In this document: positions 1 through 10,872 of the stretch, piece after piece
How the letters are laid out: the number at the start of each line of letters is the position of its first letter
Numbering within the stretch: position 1 is the stretch's first letter
Assembly (NCBI RefSeq): GCF_003352185.1
Contig: NZ_CP029608.1
Span: 2,232,001-2,296,000, forward strand
Direction of reading: 5' to 3'
DNA length: 64,000 nucleotides
From: Pseudomonas kribbensis
Lineage (GTDB): Bacteria; Pseudomonadota; Gammaproteobacteria; Pseudomonadales; Pseudomonadaceae
The notes under the pieces: generated by a model
Seen by the model: only the letters and a program-made list of their open reading frames with translations
Told to the model about the DNA's origin: nothing
Databases searched by the model: none
Position numbers and translations under genes: made by a program

Positions 1-3000
1 AGATACCCCTGATACAAATGGCAGCCCAGCCCTTGCAGAAACGCCAGCTGCTCGGGGGTTTCCACACCTTCGGCGATCACCTCCAGTTCCAGGCTGCGGG
101 CCATGGCGACGATGGCGCGGATGATCTCGGCGTCGTTGGGGTCGCTGGTGGCGTCGCGGATGAAGGACTGATCGATCTTCAGGGTGTCCACCGGCAGGCG
201 CTTGAGGTAAGTCAGCGATGAATAACCGGTGCCGAAATCGTCCATGGCGAAGCTCACGCCGAGCTTTTTCAGGCGACGCATCTTGCTGATGGTGTCTTCC
301 AGGTTCTGGATCACGATGCCTTCGGTGATTTCCAGTTTCAGCAGCGAGCAGGGCAGGCCATGGCTGGTCATGCTGTGTTCGATGCGTTCGACGAAATCGT
401 TCTGGCGGAATTGCCGGGGACTGATGTTCACGCACAGGCTGAACGCCAGCGGATCGATCAGGCCGTCGGCGATCAGTTGCTTGAAGGCATCGCAGGCTTC
501 ATCGAGGATCCAGGTGCCGACCTCGAGGATCAGCCCGCTGTCTTCCAGGACCTTGATGAACTCGGTGGGCGATTGCGCGCCGAGTTCCGGGTGATTCCAG
601 CGCACCAGCGCTTCGGCGCCGATGATGCGGTTGTCCCGGGCGTCCACTTGCGGCTGGAAATGTACGTTGAATTCGCCACGGGACAGCGCCAGTCGCAAGT
701 CGGTCTCCATGCGCAGTCGTTCGCTGGCCGCTTTCTGCATGGTGTTGTGATACATCTGCGTGGTGTTGCGTCCGGAGTCCTTGGCCCGGTACAGCGCGAT
801 GTCTGCACGTTTGAGCAGGTCGGTCGGGGTCGAGCCGTGATCGGGAATCAGCGCCACGCCGATGCTCGGCGTCACTTGCAGGCGCTGGCCGTCGAGGAAC
901 ATCGGCTCCGACAGTAGTTCGCGAATGGTGTCGGCCAACTCCCGCACCTGAACGCTGACCTCGTTGCGCGTGCCTTCCAGGCCGCTGAGCAACACCACGA
1001 ATTCATCGCCACCGAGCCGCGCCACGGTGTCTTCCATGCGCACACTGGCTTCGAGACGTGCGGTGATGATCTTCAGCACAGTGTCGCCAACCGGATGGCC
1101 GAGCGAGTCGTTGATGTGTTTGAAGTGATCGAGATCGAGAAACAGCAGCGCGCCGCGCAAGTTGTGGCGCTTGAGCAGGGCGATCTGCTGGCTCAGACGA
1201 TCCATCAGCAGTGCGCGGTTGGGCAGGTTGGTCAGCGGGTCGTGATAGGCCAGATGACGGATCTGCGCTTCGGCATTCTTCAGCAGGCTGACGTCCCGTG
1301 CGGTCATCAGCAGGCAGGCGATTTCGTTGAGGGTGATCGGCTCGACCGAGACTTCCACAGTCAGCAATTCCCCGCGCTTGTTGCGCCCGAGCATTTCCTG
1401 ATGGTGTACGCGGCCCTTGATCTGTAGCTCGGCGAGCAACCCCGAGCGCTGTTTTTCCTCGGCCCAGATACCGACCTGGTACACGGTTTTGCCCACCACT
1501 TCATCGGCACGGTAACCGGTCAGGCGACAGAAACCGTCGTTGACCTCCAGATAGCGTCCGGTGTCGCGTTCGGTGATGGTGATCGCGTCGGGGCTGGAGT
1601 GAAACGCCTTGGCGAACTTCTCTTCACTGGCCTTGAGCGCCGCTTCCGAGCGCTGTTGCTGGGTGATGTCGCGCAGCGTGGTGACGATGCAGGGCTGGTT
1701 GCCGACGCTGATCTGGCGACTGGAAATCACACAGGTCAGCGATTGGCCGTCCTTGTGCTGGACGATGATCGCGACATTGCTCAGGCCCTGTTCGCGGATC
1801 ACCCGCTCGATGCGTTGCAGGCTTTTCGCCGACGCATCCCACAGGCCGATTTCTTCGGCGGTATGGCCGATCACGTCGGTGGCGCTCCAGCCGAAAGTCT
1901 GGGTGAAGCTGGAGTTGATCTCGATGAACTCCCCGGTTTCCTGGCGGGTGACGCAGATCGGGTCGGGGCTGACCTGGAACAGGGTGGCGAATTTTTCTTC
2001 CGAGGCCACCAGCCGTTGTTCGCGTTCGACCTGATCGGTGATATCGAGCAGGGTACCGGCCATGCGCAGCGGCGCGCCGTTTTCGTCGCGATAGAGGCGG
2101 GCGCGGCTTTCCAGGTAGCGCGAGCTGCCGTCTGGCAGTTGCACGCGATACGTCAATTGATAGTTGCCCGCTGGTCCTTCGCGCAGGCTGCGGTAGGCGT
2201 CACGCATGCTGTCGCGCTCTTCGCCGGGCACGCCTTCGAAGAATTCGTCGAACGATTCGTGGAACGGAATCGGCTCCAGCCCGTGCAATTGCGCGGCCCG
2301 GGCCGAGCCGTAAAGCATGCCGCTGGGAATGTGCCAGTCCCAGGTGCCGAGCTGCGCCGAATCCAGTGCCAGATCGAGGCGTTCCTGGCTGTCCTTGAGC
2401 GCATGTTCGGCGGCTTTGCGTTCAGTGGTGTCGAGAAAGGTGCTCAGCAGGTATGGCTGGCCTTCCAGCTCGACCTTTTGTGCGCTGAGAATCCCGTCGT
2501 GAACCTGACCATTGCTGGCGCGGAACTGCACCTCCATGCTGATCAGTTCGCCCTTGGCTTTGGTTTTCTTGACCAGTTCCGCTCGCTGCTCGGGATGCAC
2601 CCACAGGCCCAGTTCCAGGGTGGTGCGCCCGATGGCGCTCTGCACCGGCCAGCCGAACAGGCTTTCGAAATACTGGTTGGCCTCGCTGATCAGGCCGTCT
2701 TCCTGGCGGGTCAGCAGCACCATGTTCGGGCACAGATGAAACAGTGTGGCGAAACGTTTCTCCGAGCTGCTGAGGGCTTGTTCCCGTTGCCGCTGGTGGG
2801 TGATTTCACGGATCACCCCGATCATTCGGGGGCGACCATGCTTGTCCGGCAGCAGGCTGCCATTGATCTCCAGCCAGTGCAGGCTGCCGTCGGGCCAGCG
2901 AATGCGGTGGTGCATCGCCTGTTCCAGGGGCGCGCCGGCTATCACCGCGTGGAAGGCGCGAATGGTTTTCGCCCGGTCTTCCGGCGGCAACAGGTCGAGG

Positions 3001-3230
3001 TATTCCAGGTCTTCGGGCAGCGGCTGCCGTGGATCGAAGCCGAAAAGGGCCTGGGTGCCCCGCGACCAACTGATCTGCCCACGCTCGATATCCCAATACC
3101 AGGCGCCGAGGCGGGCGCCGTTGAGCGCCGCGAGCAATTGCGGCGCGCTCTCCCAGCTCTGTTCGGAACGCCGTGGATCAATGGCCTGAATACGCGGCAT
3201 CGGCGGAATACGGTCAACAGATTTCGGCAT
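1..3230 (-). CDS. multi-PAS diguanylate cyclase/phosphodiesterase (GGDEF-EAL), 3' end outside window
   Basis: Cyclic-di-GMP turnover protein. The start ATG is at 3230 and the frame runs off the left edge after about 1076 codons, with only the last part of the EAL domain missing. My reverse-strand translation shows about five PAS/PAC sensory repeats in residues 20-650, two of them with the PAS_3-type pattern of tryptophans after LG. A GGDEF domain follows, with an intact GGDEF motif near residue 740, then an EAL domain with the EALVRW motif near 875. No membrane segment or signal peptide was seen, so a cytoplasmic sensor is likely. Both active-site motifs look intact, so the net direction, synthesis or degradation, cannot be decided. 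It is convergent with no visible partner; the next gene upstream is the LysR gene on the same strand. Confidence 0.93.
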   Translation of the reverse strand, partial: MPKSVDRIPPMPRIQAIDPRRSEQSWESAPQLLAALNGARLGAWYWDIERGQISWSRGTQALFGFDPRQPLPEDLEYLDLLPPEDRAKTIRAFHAVIAGAPLEQAMHHRIRWPDGSLHWLEINGSLLPDKHGRPRMIGVIREITHQRQREQALSSSEKRFATLFHLCPNMVLLTRQEDGLISEANQYFESLFGWPVQSAIGRTTLELGLWVHPEQRAELVKKTKAKGELISMEVQFRASNGQVHDGILSAQKVELEGQPYLLSTFLDTTERKAAEHALKDSQERLDLALDSAQLGTWDWHIPSGMLYGSARAAQLHGLEPIPFHESFDEFFEGVPGEERDSMRDAYRSLREGPAGNYQLTYRVQLPDGSSRYLESRARLYRDENGAPLRMAGTLLDITDQVEREQRLVASEEKFATLFQVSPDPICVTRQETGEFIEINSSFTQTFGWSATDVIGHTAEEIGLWDASAKSLQRIERVIREQGLSNVAIIVQHKDGQSLTCVISSRQISVGNQPCIVTTLRDITQQQRSEAALKASEEKFAKAFHSSPDAITITERDTGRYLEVNDGFCRLTGYRADEVVGKTVYQVGIWAEEKQRSGLLAELQIKGRVHHQEMLGRNKRGELLTVEVSVEPITLNEIACLLMTARDVSLLKNAEAQIRHLAYHDPLTNLPNRALLMDRLSQQIALLKRHNLRGALLFLDLDHFKHINDSLGHPVGDTVLKIITARLEASVRMEDTVARLGGDEFVVLLSGLEGTRNEVSVQVRELADTIRELLSEPMFLDGQRLQVTPSIGVALIPDHGSTPTDLLKRADIALYRAKDSGRNTTQMYHNTMQKAASERLRMETDLRLALSRGEFNVHFQPQVDARDNRIIGAEALVRWNHPELGAQSPTEFIKVLEDSGLILEVGTWILDEACDAFKQLIADGLIDPLAFSLCVNISPRQFRQNDFVERIEHSMTSHGLPCSLLKLEITEGIVIQNLEDTISKMRRLKKLGVSFAMDDFGTGYSSLTYLKRLPVDTLKIDQSFIRDATSDPNDAEIIRAIVAMARSLELEVIAEGVETPEQLAFLQGLGCHLYQGY

Positions 3231-3298
3231 TGTTAAGGGGCCTTGAGCTGATTTGGGCGTTAGGCACAGGGACGGCAGCTCTATAGGAGTAGCACAAG

Positions 3299-4189
3299 TC
3301 AGCCGAGAGTCCCTGGCAGATCGATTTGCGCGTCCAGCAGGGCCATAAACGCCCGTGCAGCATTCGACAGCGTCCGTTCGGTGTGCAGGATATAGCCTAG
3401 CTGGCGACTGAGCTGTATGCCCGGCAAAGGTATGCTCGCCACCTGTTCATCGAGCATGGTGCGCGGCAAAACGCTCCAGGCCAGGCCGATCGACACCATC
3501 ATCTTGATGGTTTCCAGATAGTTAGTGCTCATGGCGATGTTCGGCGTCAGGCCCTGAGCCTCGAACAGGCGTTGGACAATATGGTGGGTAAAGGTGTTGC
3601 CGCCGGGGAAAACCGCCGGATGGCCGGCAATGTCCGCCAATGTGACAGCGCCGTTGCTGATCAATGTGTGTTCCGGGGCGACCACGAAATCCAGCGGGTC
3701 GTCCCAGACCGGCGTGGCTTTGACCAGCGTATGCGGCTCCGGCGCCAGGGTGATGACCGCCAGTTCAGCCCGACCATGGAGAATTTCCTCGTAGGCCACT
3801 TCCGAATCGAGGAACTGAATATCCAGCGCCACCTGTGGGTAGCGGCGGGTGTATTCCCTCAATAACGGCGGCAAACGGTGCAGACCGATGTGGTGACTGG
3901 TGGCCAGGGTCAGGCGCCCCGTGACTTCGCCGGTGAGGTTGGTCAGGGCGCGGCGGGTGTCATCGAGCACGTTGAGAATCTGATAGGCCCGTGGCAGCAA
4001 AGCCCGGCCGGCCTCGGTCAGGCCCACTTCACGGCCCAGCCGGTCGAACAGCCGCACATTCAATTGCTGCTCCAGCCCGGCGATACGTTTGCTGATCGCC
4101 GGTTGCGTCAGGTGCAGGCGTTCACCGGCGCCGGAGAAGCTCCCGGACTCGGCAATTGCGATAAAAGCATTGAGGTTGGCCAGATCCAT
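3299..4189 (-). CDS. LysR-family transcriptional regulator, divergent from leuC
   Basis: DNA-binding regulator of 296 residues, the usual LysR length. The N-terminal winged helix-turn-helix (residues 1-60) shows the typical LNAF, SFSGAGERLHLTQPAIS and LFDR patterns. It is followed by the substrate-binding domain (about 90-290). I chose the ATG at 4189 because MDLANLNAF is the standard LysR N-terminus; an in-frame ATG ten codons upstream would add an atypical tail. It is transcribed away from leuC across a 140-bp intergenic region. That is the classical arrangement for a LysR protein that controls its divergent neighbour, so it may regulate the leu genes. The effector is unknown, and an isopropylmalate-type signal would be a guess. 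Confidence 0.9.
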   Translation of the reverse strand: MDLANLNAFIAIAESGSFSGAGERLHLTQPAISKRIAGLEQQLNVRLFDRLGREVGLTEAGRALLPRAYQILNVLDDTRRALTNLTGEVTGRLTLATSHHIGLHRLPPLLREYTRRYPQVALDIQFLDSEVAYEEILHGRAELAVITLAPEPHTLVKATPVWDDPLDFVVAPEHTLISNGAVTLADIAGHPAVFPGGNTFTHHIVQRLFEAQGLTPNIAMSTNYLETIKMMVSIGLAWSVLPRTMLDEQVASIPLPGIQLSRQLGYILHTERTLSNAARAFMALLDAQIDLPGTLG

Positions 4190-4329
4190 GTTCGCATTCC
4201 AGTTGGTTATCCAAAGCATAAAAAATATGAATTTGAGTTATTCAATCTAACCCCATAGGATCGGCCTCACAAGCCAAAGGGTTATTGATAAGCCCAGGGC
4301 ATAGAAACAAGCTGATGAGGAAACGTCTG

Positions 4330-5748
4330 ATGGCCGGCAAAACGCTCTACGACAAGCTCTGGGATTCGCATTTGGTCAAGCAGCGCGACGATGGTTCGGC
4401 GCTGATCTATATCGATCGTCACATCATCCACGAAGTGACCTCGCCGCAAGCCTTCGATGGCCTGCGTCTGGCCGGGCGCAAGCCATGGCGCATCGATGCC
4501 AACATCGCGACCCCGGACCACAACGTACCGACCACCCCGGAGCGCAAGGGCGGCATCAGTGCCATTGCCGACCAGGTCTCGCGTTTGCAGGTTCAGACCC
4601 TCGACGACAACTGCGATGAATACGGCATCGTCGAATTCAAGATGAACGACGTGCGCCAGGGCATCGTCCACGTCATCAGCCCGGAGCAGGGCGCAACCTT
4701 GCCGGGCATGACCGTGGTCTGCGGCGACTCCCACACCTCGACCCACGGCGCTTTCGGCGCATTGGCCCACGGTATCGGTACTTCCGAGGTCGAGCACGTG
4801 CTCGCCACCCAGTGCCTGGTCGCCAAGAAAATGAAGAACATGCTGGTGCGCGTCGAAGGCCAGTTGCCGTTCGGCGTGACCGCCAAGGACATCGTCCTCG
4901 CCGTGATCGGCAAGATCGGCACCGCAGGTGGTAACGGCCATGCCATGGAGTTCGCCGGCAGCGCGATCCGTGATTTGTCCATCGAAGGCCGCATGACCAT
5001 CTGCAATATGTCCATCGAAGCCGGCGCCCGTGTGGGCCTGGTGGCGGCGGACCAGAAGACTGTGGATTACGTCAAGGGTCGTCCGTTCGCACCGAAAGGC
5101 GCCGAGTGGGATCTGGCGGTCGAATCCTGGAAAGACCTGGTGTCCGACGCCGACGCGCATTTCGACACCGTGGTCGAACTCGATGCTGCGCAGATCAAGC
5201 CGCAAGTCAGTTGGGGCACTTCGCCGGAAATGGTATTGGCCGTTGATCAGAACGTGCCGGACCCGGCCAAGGAGATGGATCTGGTCAAGCGCGACTCGAT
5301 CGTCCGCGCCTTGAAATACATGGGCCTGACCGCCAATCAGGCGATCACCGACATTCAGCTCGACCGCGTGTTCATCGGTTCCTGCACCAACTCGCGCATC
5401 GAAGACTTGCGCGCTGCGGCGGTGATCGCCAAGGGCCGCAAGGTCGCATCGACCATCAAGCAGGCCATCGTGGTGCCGGGCTCGGGTCTGGTGAAGGCGC
5501 AGGCCGAGGCCGAAGGTCTGGACAAGATCTTCCTCGAAGCCGGTTTCGAATGGCGCGAGCCAGGCTGCTCGATGTGCCTGGCGATGAACCCGGACCGTTT
5601 GGAGTCCGGCGAGCATTGCGCCTCGACGTCCAACCGTAACTTCGAAGGCCGTCAGGGCGTCGGTGGTCGTACCCACCTCGTCAGCCCGGCCATGGCCGCT
5701 GCGGCGGCGGTGAACGGTCGTTTCATCGACGTTCGTGAATTGATCTAA
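4330..5748 (+). CDS. leuC: 3-isopropylmalate dehydratase large subunit
   Basis: Large subunit of isopropylmalate isomerase in leucine biosynthesis; it pairs with LeuD. The protein has 472 residues, full length for the family. The three cysteines that hold the 4Fe-4S cluster are visible: Cys352 in GSCTNSR, and Cys413 and Cys416 in CSMC. Substrate-loop motifs [13 protein letters not shown] are intact. The ATG at 4330 gives the family N-terminus [11 protein letters not shown] and has GAGG ten bases upstream; the longer reading from 4285 adds an unconserved tail. leuD follows after 12 bases, so the two are certainly cotranscribed. Confidence 0.98.
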   Translation: MAGKTLYDKLWDSHLVKQRDDGSALIYIDRHIIHEVTSPQAFDGLRLAGRKPWRIDANIATPDHNVPTTPERKGGISAIADQVSRLQVQTLDDNCDEYGIVEFKMNDVRQGIVHVISPEQGATLPGMTVVCGDSHTSTHGAFGALAHGIGTSEVEHVLATQCLVAKKMKNMLVRVEGQLPFGVTAKDIVLAVIGKIGTAGGNGHAMEFAGSAIRDLSIEGRMTICNMSIEAGARVGLVAADQKTVDYVKGRPFAPKGAEWDLAVESWKDLVSDADAHFDTVVELDAAQIKPQVSWGTSPEMVLAVDQNVPDPAKEMDLVKRDSIVRALKYMGLTANQAITDIQLDRVFIGSCTNSRIEDLRAAAVIAKGRKVASTIKQAIVVPGSGLVKAQAEAEGLDKIFLEAGFEWREPGCSMCLAMNPDRLESGEHCASTSNRNFEGRQGVGGRTHLVSPAMAAAAAVNGRFIDVRELI

Positions 5749-5760
5749 AAGGAGCGCAGC

Positions 5761-6405
5761 ATGAAAGCTTTTACCCAGCACACTGGTCTTGTCGCGCCTC
5801 TGGATCGTGCCAACGTCGACACCGACCAGATCATCCCGAAGCAGTTTCTGAAGTCGATCAAACGCACCGGTTTCGGCCCGAACCTGTTCGATGAGTGGCG
5901 TTATCTGGATGTCGGCCAACCGTATCAGGACAACTCCAAGCGCCCGCTGAACAAGGAGTTCGTGCTCAACGCCGAGCGTTATCAAGGCGCCAGCGTGTTG
6001 CTGGCCCGCGAAAACTTCGGTTGCGGCTCCAGCCGTGAGCACGCGCCGTGGGCGCTGGAAGAATACGGTTTCCGCAGCATCATTGCGCCGAGCTATGCCG
6101 ACATCTTCTTCAACAACAGCTTCAAGAACGGCTTGCTGCCGATCATCTTGAGCGATGCCGAAGTCGACGAACTGTTCAAACAGGTCGAGGCCGCGCCGGG
6201 CTATCAGTTGCAGATCGATCTGCACGAACAGACCGTGACCAGCCCGAACGGCAAGGTGTACCGCTTCGAGATCGACGCGTTCCGCAAACACTGCCTGCTC
6301 AACGGTCTGGACGACATCGGCCTGACCTTGCAGGACGGCGACGCGATTGCGGCGTTCGAAGCCAAACATCGTGCGAGCCAGCCGTGGTTGTTCCGCGACG
6401 CGTGA
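5761..6405 (+). CDS. leuD: 3-isopropylmalate dehydratase small subunit
   Basis: Small (swivel) subunit of isopropylmalate isomerase, 214 residues. The conserved [14 protein letters not shown] segment near residues 83-97 and the N-terminal [11 protein letters not shown] loop identify it. An AAAAGGAGC ribosome binding site lies just before the ATG. It follows leuC with a 12-base gap and precedes a methyltransferase gene by 36 bases, in the leucine biosynthesis cluster. Confidence 0.98.
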   Translation: MKAFTQHTGLVAPLDRANVDTDQIIPKQFLKSIKRTGFGPNLFDEWRYLDVGQPYQDNSKRPLNKEFVLNAERYQGASVLLARENFGCGSSREHAPWALEEYGFRSIIAPSYADIFFNNSFKNGLLPIILSDAEVDELFKQVEAAPGYQLQIDLHEQTVTSPNGKVYRFEIDAFRKHCLLNGLDDIGLTLQDGDAIAAFEAKHRASQPWLFRDA

Positions 6406-6441
6406 ATTTGAAAGGTTGAAACCCCAAAAAAGGAAGTCCCC

Positions 6442-7209
6442 ATGACCAGCACCGCCCAGCACAGTCAGGTTGTACAGAAGCAATTCGGTGAACAGGCCGC
6501 CGCCTACCTGAGCAGCGCCGTTCACGCTCAAGGCACTGAATTTGCGCTGCTGCGGGCTGAGCTGGCGGGGCAGGGCGAGGCTCGGTTGCTGGACCTGGGT
6601 TGCGGCGCCGGGCACGTGAGTTTTCACGTCGCCCCGCTGGTGAAGGAAGTGGTGGCCTACGACCTGTCGCAGCAAATGCTCGACGTGGTGGCCGCCGCTG
6701 CGGTTGATCGTGGTTTGAGCAACGTTTCCACGGTCAACGGTGCCGCCGAGCGCCTGCCGTTCGCCGATGGCGAGTTCGACTTCGTGTTCAGCCGTTACTC
6801 GGCGCACCATTGGAGCGATCTCGGCGTGGCCCTGCGTGAAGTGCGTCGGGTGCTGAAACCGGGTGGTGTGGCGGCGTTCATCGATGTGCTGTCGCCGGGC
6901 AGTCCGCTGTTCGACACCTATTTGCAGAGCGTCGAGGTGCTGCGCGACACCAGCCATGTGCGCGATTATTCTGCCGGTGAGTGGCTGCGCCAGGTCAGCG
7001 AGGCCGGTCTGCACACCCGCAGCACCACGCGTCAGCGCCTGCGTCTGGAGTACAACAGCTGGGTCGAGCGCATGCGCACGCCCGAGGTGATGCGCGCCGC
7101 GATTCGCCAGTTGCAGCAATCGATGGGCAACGAAGTGCGCGAATATTTTGAGATTGAGGCCGATGGTTCGTTCAGTACAGATGTACTGGTGCTCTGGGCC
7201 GAGAAATAA
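6442..7209 (+). CDS. class I SAM-dependent methyltransferase inside the leu cluster
   Basis: Methyltransferase of 255 residues of the UbiE/Methyltransf_11 type. The SAM-binding motif I is DLGCGAGHVSF near residue 50, followed by the acidic residue of motif II in VAYDLSQQML. The post-motif block FVFSRYSAHHWSD matches small-molecule methyltransferases. It has a good AAAGGAAG ribosome site before ATG 6442. It sits between leuD and leuB and is probably cotranscribed with them. As far as I recall, a methyltransferase at this place is common in Pseudomonas, but its substrate is not known to me and cannot be read from the sequence. Confidence 0.88.
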   Translation: MTSTAQHSQVVQKQFGEQAAAYLSSAVHAQGTEFALLRAELAGQGEARLLDLGCGAGHVSFHVAPLVKEVVAYDLSQQMLDVVAAAAVDRGLSNVSTVNGAAERLPFADGEFDFVFSRYSAHHWSDLGVALREVRRVLKPGGVAAFIDVLSPGSPLFDTYLQSVEVLRDTSHVRDYSAGEWLRQVSEAGLHTRSTTRQRLRLEYNSWVERMRTPEVMRAAIRQLQQSMGNEVREYFEIEADGSFSTDVLVLWAEK

Positions 7210-7278
7210 ATTTAGAACCACAAGCATTTTTCCGGGCGCGCCAGTCGCTGGCGCACCGACTGAAGACACGAGGAAAGC

Positions 7279-8361
<1,083 letters not shown>

Positions 8362-8427
8362 TCTCTCGGGCCCGCTGCGAAATTCAATACAAAGCAGCGG
8401 CCCACTTTTCAAGAAGGTGTAGTTGCG

Positions 8428-9540
8428 ATGAAACGTGTAGGTCTGATCGGTTGGCGCGGTATGGTCGGTTCCGTGCTCATGCAGCGGATGCTGGAAGAGC
8501 AGGATTTCGATCTTATCGAGCCGGTGTTTTTCACCACTTCCAATGTCGGTGGCCAAGGCCCGTCCGTGGGCAAGGACATTGCTCCGCTCAAGGACGCTTA
8601 CAGCATTGAAGAGCTGAAGACCCTCGACGTGATCCTGACCTGCCAGGGCGGCGACTACACCAGCGAAGTGTTCCCGAAGCTGCGCGAAGCCGGCTGGCAG
8701 GGTTACTGGATCGACGCGGCCTCGAGCCTGCGGATGAACGACGACGCCGTCATCATCCTCGACCCGGTCAACCGCAAGGTCATCGACCAGCAGCTTGATG
8801 CGGGCACCAAGAACTACATCGGCGGCAACTGCACCGTCAGCCTGATGCTGATGGGCCTGGGCGGTCTGTTCGAGGCCGGTCTGGTGGAGTGGATGAGCGC
8901 CATGACCTATCAGGCGGCCTCCGGTGCCGGCGCGCAGAACATGCGTGAACTGATCAAGCAAATGGGCGCGACCCACGCCGCTGTCGCCGATCAACTGGCC
9001 GATCCTGCCAGCGCGATCCTCGACATCGACCGTCGTGTGGCCGAAGCCATGCGCAGCGACGCCTACCCGACCGAAAACTTCGGCGTACCGCTGGCCGGCA
9101 GCCTGATCCCGTGGATCGACAAGGAACTGCCGAACGGCCAGAGCCGCGAAGAGTGGAAGGCCCAGGCCGAGACCAACAAGATCCTCGGCCGCTTCAAGAG
9201 CCCGATCCCGGTCGACGGTATCTGCGTGCGCATCGGCGCCATGCGTTGCCACAGCCAGGCGCTGACCATCAAGCTGAATAAAGACGTGCCGATTGCCGAC
9301 ATCGAAGGGCTGATCAGCCAGCACAACCCTTGGGTCAAGCTGGTGCCGAACAACCGTGAAATCAGCATGCAGGAGCTGAGCCCGACGAAAGTTACCGGCA
9401 CCCTGAATGTACCGGTCGGTCGTCTGCGCAAGCTGAACATGGGTTCGCAGTTCGTTGGCGCGTTCACCGTCGGCGACCAGTTGCTGTGGGGCGCGGCCGA
9501 ACCGCTGCGCCGCATGCTGCGGATCCTGCTGGAGCGTTGA
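8428..9540 (+). CDS. asd: aspartate-semialdehyde dehydrogenase
   Basis: Makes aspartate semialdehyde from aspartyl phosphate for lysine, threonine, methionine and diaminopimelate. It has 370 residues and is of the E. coli-like Gram-negative type. The N-terminal [14 protein letters not shown] is the NADP-binding loop. The catalytic cysteine is Cys135 in GGNCTVS, and the active-site histidine region is [15 protein letters not shown]. It ends in a clear Rho-independent terminator. A paralogue lacking the cysteine lies immediately downstream. Confidence 0.98.
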   Translation: MKRVGLIGWRGMVGSVLMQRMLEEQDFDLIEPVFFTTSNVGGQGPSVGKDIAPLKDAYSIEELKTLDVILTCQGGDYTSEVFPKLREAGWQGYWIDAASSLRMNDDAVIILDPVNRKVIDQQLDAGTKNYIGGNCTVSLMLMGLGGLFEAGLVEWMSAMTYQAASGAGAQNMRELIKQMGATHAAVADQLADPASAILDIDRRVAEAMRSDAYPTENFGVPLAGSLIPWIDKELPNGQSREEWKAQAETNKILGRFKSPIPVDGICVRIGAMRCHSQALTIKLNKDVPIADIEGLISQHNPWVKLVPNNREISMQELSPTKVTGTLNVPVGRLRKLNMGSQFVGAFTVGDQLLWGAAEPLRRMLRILLER

Positions 9541-9560
9541 TCGCTTGAAGCAATGAACGA

Positions 9561-9593
9561 ACCCGTGCCTTGCAAGAGGCGCGGGTTTTTTTT
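9561..9593 (+). terminator. Rho-independent terminator after asd
   Basis: Stem ACCCGtGCC / GGCgCGGGT with an eight-base loop, followed by eight T residues, 20 bases after the asd stop. Confidence 0.85.
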
Positions 9594-9652
9594 GCCTGTC
9601 TGGCAGCCACCCGGTAAAGTGCCGCTCCCCCCGTTCCACCAGAGGTCGCACC

Positions 9653-10663
9653 ATGAGCCAGCCCATTGATATTGCCGTGATCGGCGCCACCGGTATTGTC
9701 GGCGAAACCCTTGTGCAGATTCTCGAGGAGCGCGACTTCCCGGTCGGCAACCTGCACCTGCTGGCCAGCAGCGAATCCGCCGGCAGCTCGGTGCTGTTTC
9801 GCAACAAGAACGTGCGCGTGCGCGAAGTCGACGAGTTCGATTTCAGCAAGGTCAAACTGGCGTTCTTTGCCGCCGGCCCGGCCATCACCCTGAGCTACGC
9901 GGCTCGTGCTCATGCGGCGGGTTGCTCGCTGGTGGATCTGTCCGGCGCCTTGCCGGCGGATCAGGCGCCGCAAGTGGTGCCGGAGGCCAATACCGATGTA
10001 CTGGCCGGTTTGAAAGTTCCTTTCCAGGTCTGCAGCCCGAGCCCGTCGGCCACCACACTTGCCGTGGTGCTGGCGCCGTTGCTCGATCTGGTTGATCTGC
10101 AATATGTGCATGTCACCGCCAGTCTGGCCGTTTCCGCCCAGGGCCGTGAGGCCGTTGCCGAGCTGGCCCGGCAGACGACGGAGCTGCTGAACATGCGTCC
10201 GCTGGAGCCGACATTCTTCGATCGGCAGATGGCGTTCAACCTGTTGGCTCAGGTTGGTACGCCGGACGCTCACGGCCACACGCTGCTGGAAAAACGTCTG
10301 GTGCGCGAGCTGCGTCAGGTGCTGGCCAAACCTTCATTAAAGATTTCCGCAACTTGCGTTCAAGCCCCGGTGTTTTTTGGCGATAGCTTTAGCGTGACCT
10401 TGCAGTCAACGAACGCGGTCGACCTGGAACAGGTCAATGCCGCGCTTGAAGACGCCGAGGGGATCGAGCTGGTCGAGGCCGGCGATTATCCGACCGCGGT
10501 CGGTGACGCGGTGGGGCAGGACGTGGTCTATGTCGGGCGGGTGCGTAGCGGTGTCGACGAGCCGTCGGAACTTAATCTGTGGCTGACGTCAGATAACGTA
10601 CGCAAAGGCGCGGCGCTCAACGCGGTGCAAGTGGCCGAGTTGTTGATAAAAGACCTGCTGTAA
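9653..10663 (+). CDS. Asd paralogue of the USG-1 type, catalytic cysteine missing
   Basis: Semialdehyde dehydrogenase-fold protein of 336 residues. The N-terminal IAVIGATGIVGETLVQILEER is a normal Rossmann loop, and the C-terminal dimerisation domain with KPSLKISATCVQAPVF is normal for the short Asd class. Where functional enzymes of that class have NPNCSTIQL, this protein reads SPSPSATTL near residue 127. The nucleophilic cysteine is therefore a proline, and the nearest cysteine is four residues upstream. This is the USG-1 pattern known from enterobacteria, where the gene also lies upstream of truA. Asd activity is unlikely and the role is unknown. Pseudomonas annotations often call it asd2 or aspartate-semialdehyde dehydrogenase. 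Confidence 0.9.
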   Translation: MSQPIDIAVIGATGIVGETLVQILEERDFPVGNLHLLASSESAGSSVLFRNKNVRVREVDEFDFSKVKLAFFAAGPAITLSYAARAHAAGCSLVDLSGALPADQAPQVVPEANTDVLAGLKVPFQVCSPSPSATTLAVVLAPLLDLVDLQYVHVTASLAVSAQGREAVAELARQTTELLNMRPLEPTFFDRQMAFNLLAQVGTPDAHGHTLLEKRLVRELRQVLAKPSLKISATCVQAPVFFGDSFSVTLQSTNAVDLEQVNAALEDAEGIELVEAGDYPTAVGDAVGQDVVYVGRVRSGVDEPSELNLWLTSDNVRKGAALNAVQVAELLIKDLL

Positions 10664-10872
10664 AAGATACTTGGCAACAATTTGTCGACTGATTCTAGCC
10701 GGGCGCTATGCTTGGCCAGATCACTTGATGACGTAATACCCTCCGGGACTTTCCGGGGCATCAAAGAAATGATCGCGCGCGGCATACTGTCGTCGTCGCG
10801 CGCAATGCCTTACGGCAGCGACAATCAACATCTTCTCGCTCGCCGAGGAACGTTCAAACAAAGGAAGAGGCT

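Noticed and set aside
1599..3236. A 545-codon plus-strand frame across the PAS region
   Set aside because: Antisense shadow of the multi-PAS GGDEF-EAL gene, whose motifs are unmistakable on the minus strand.
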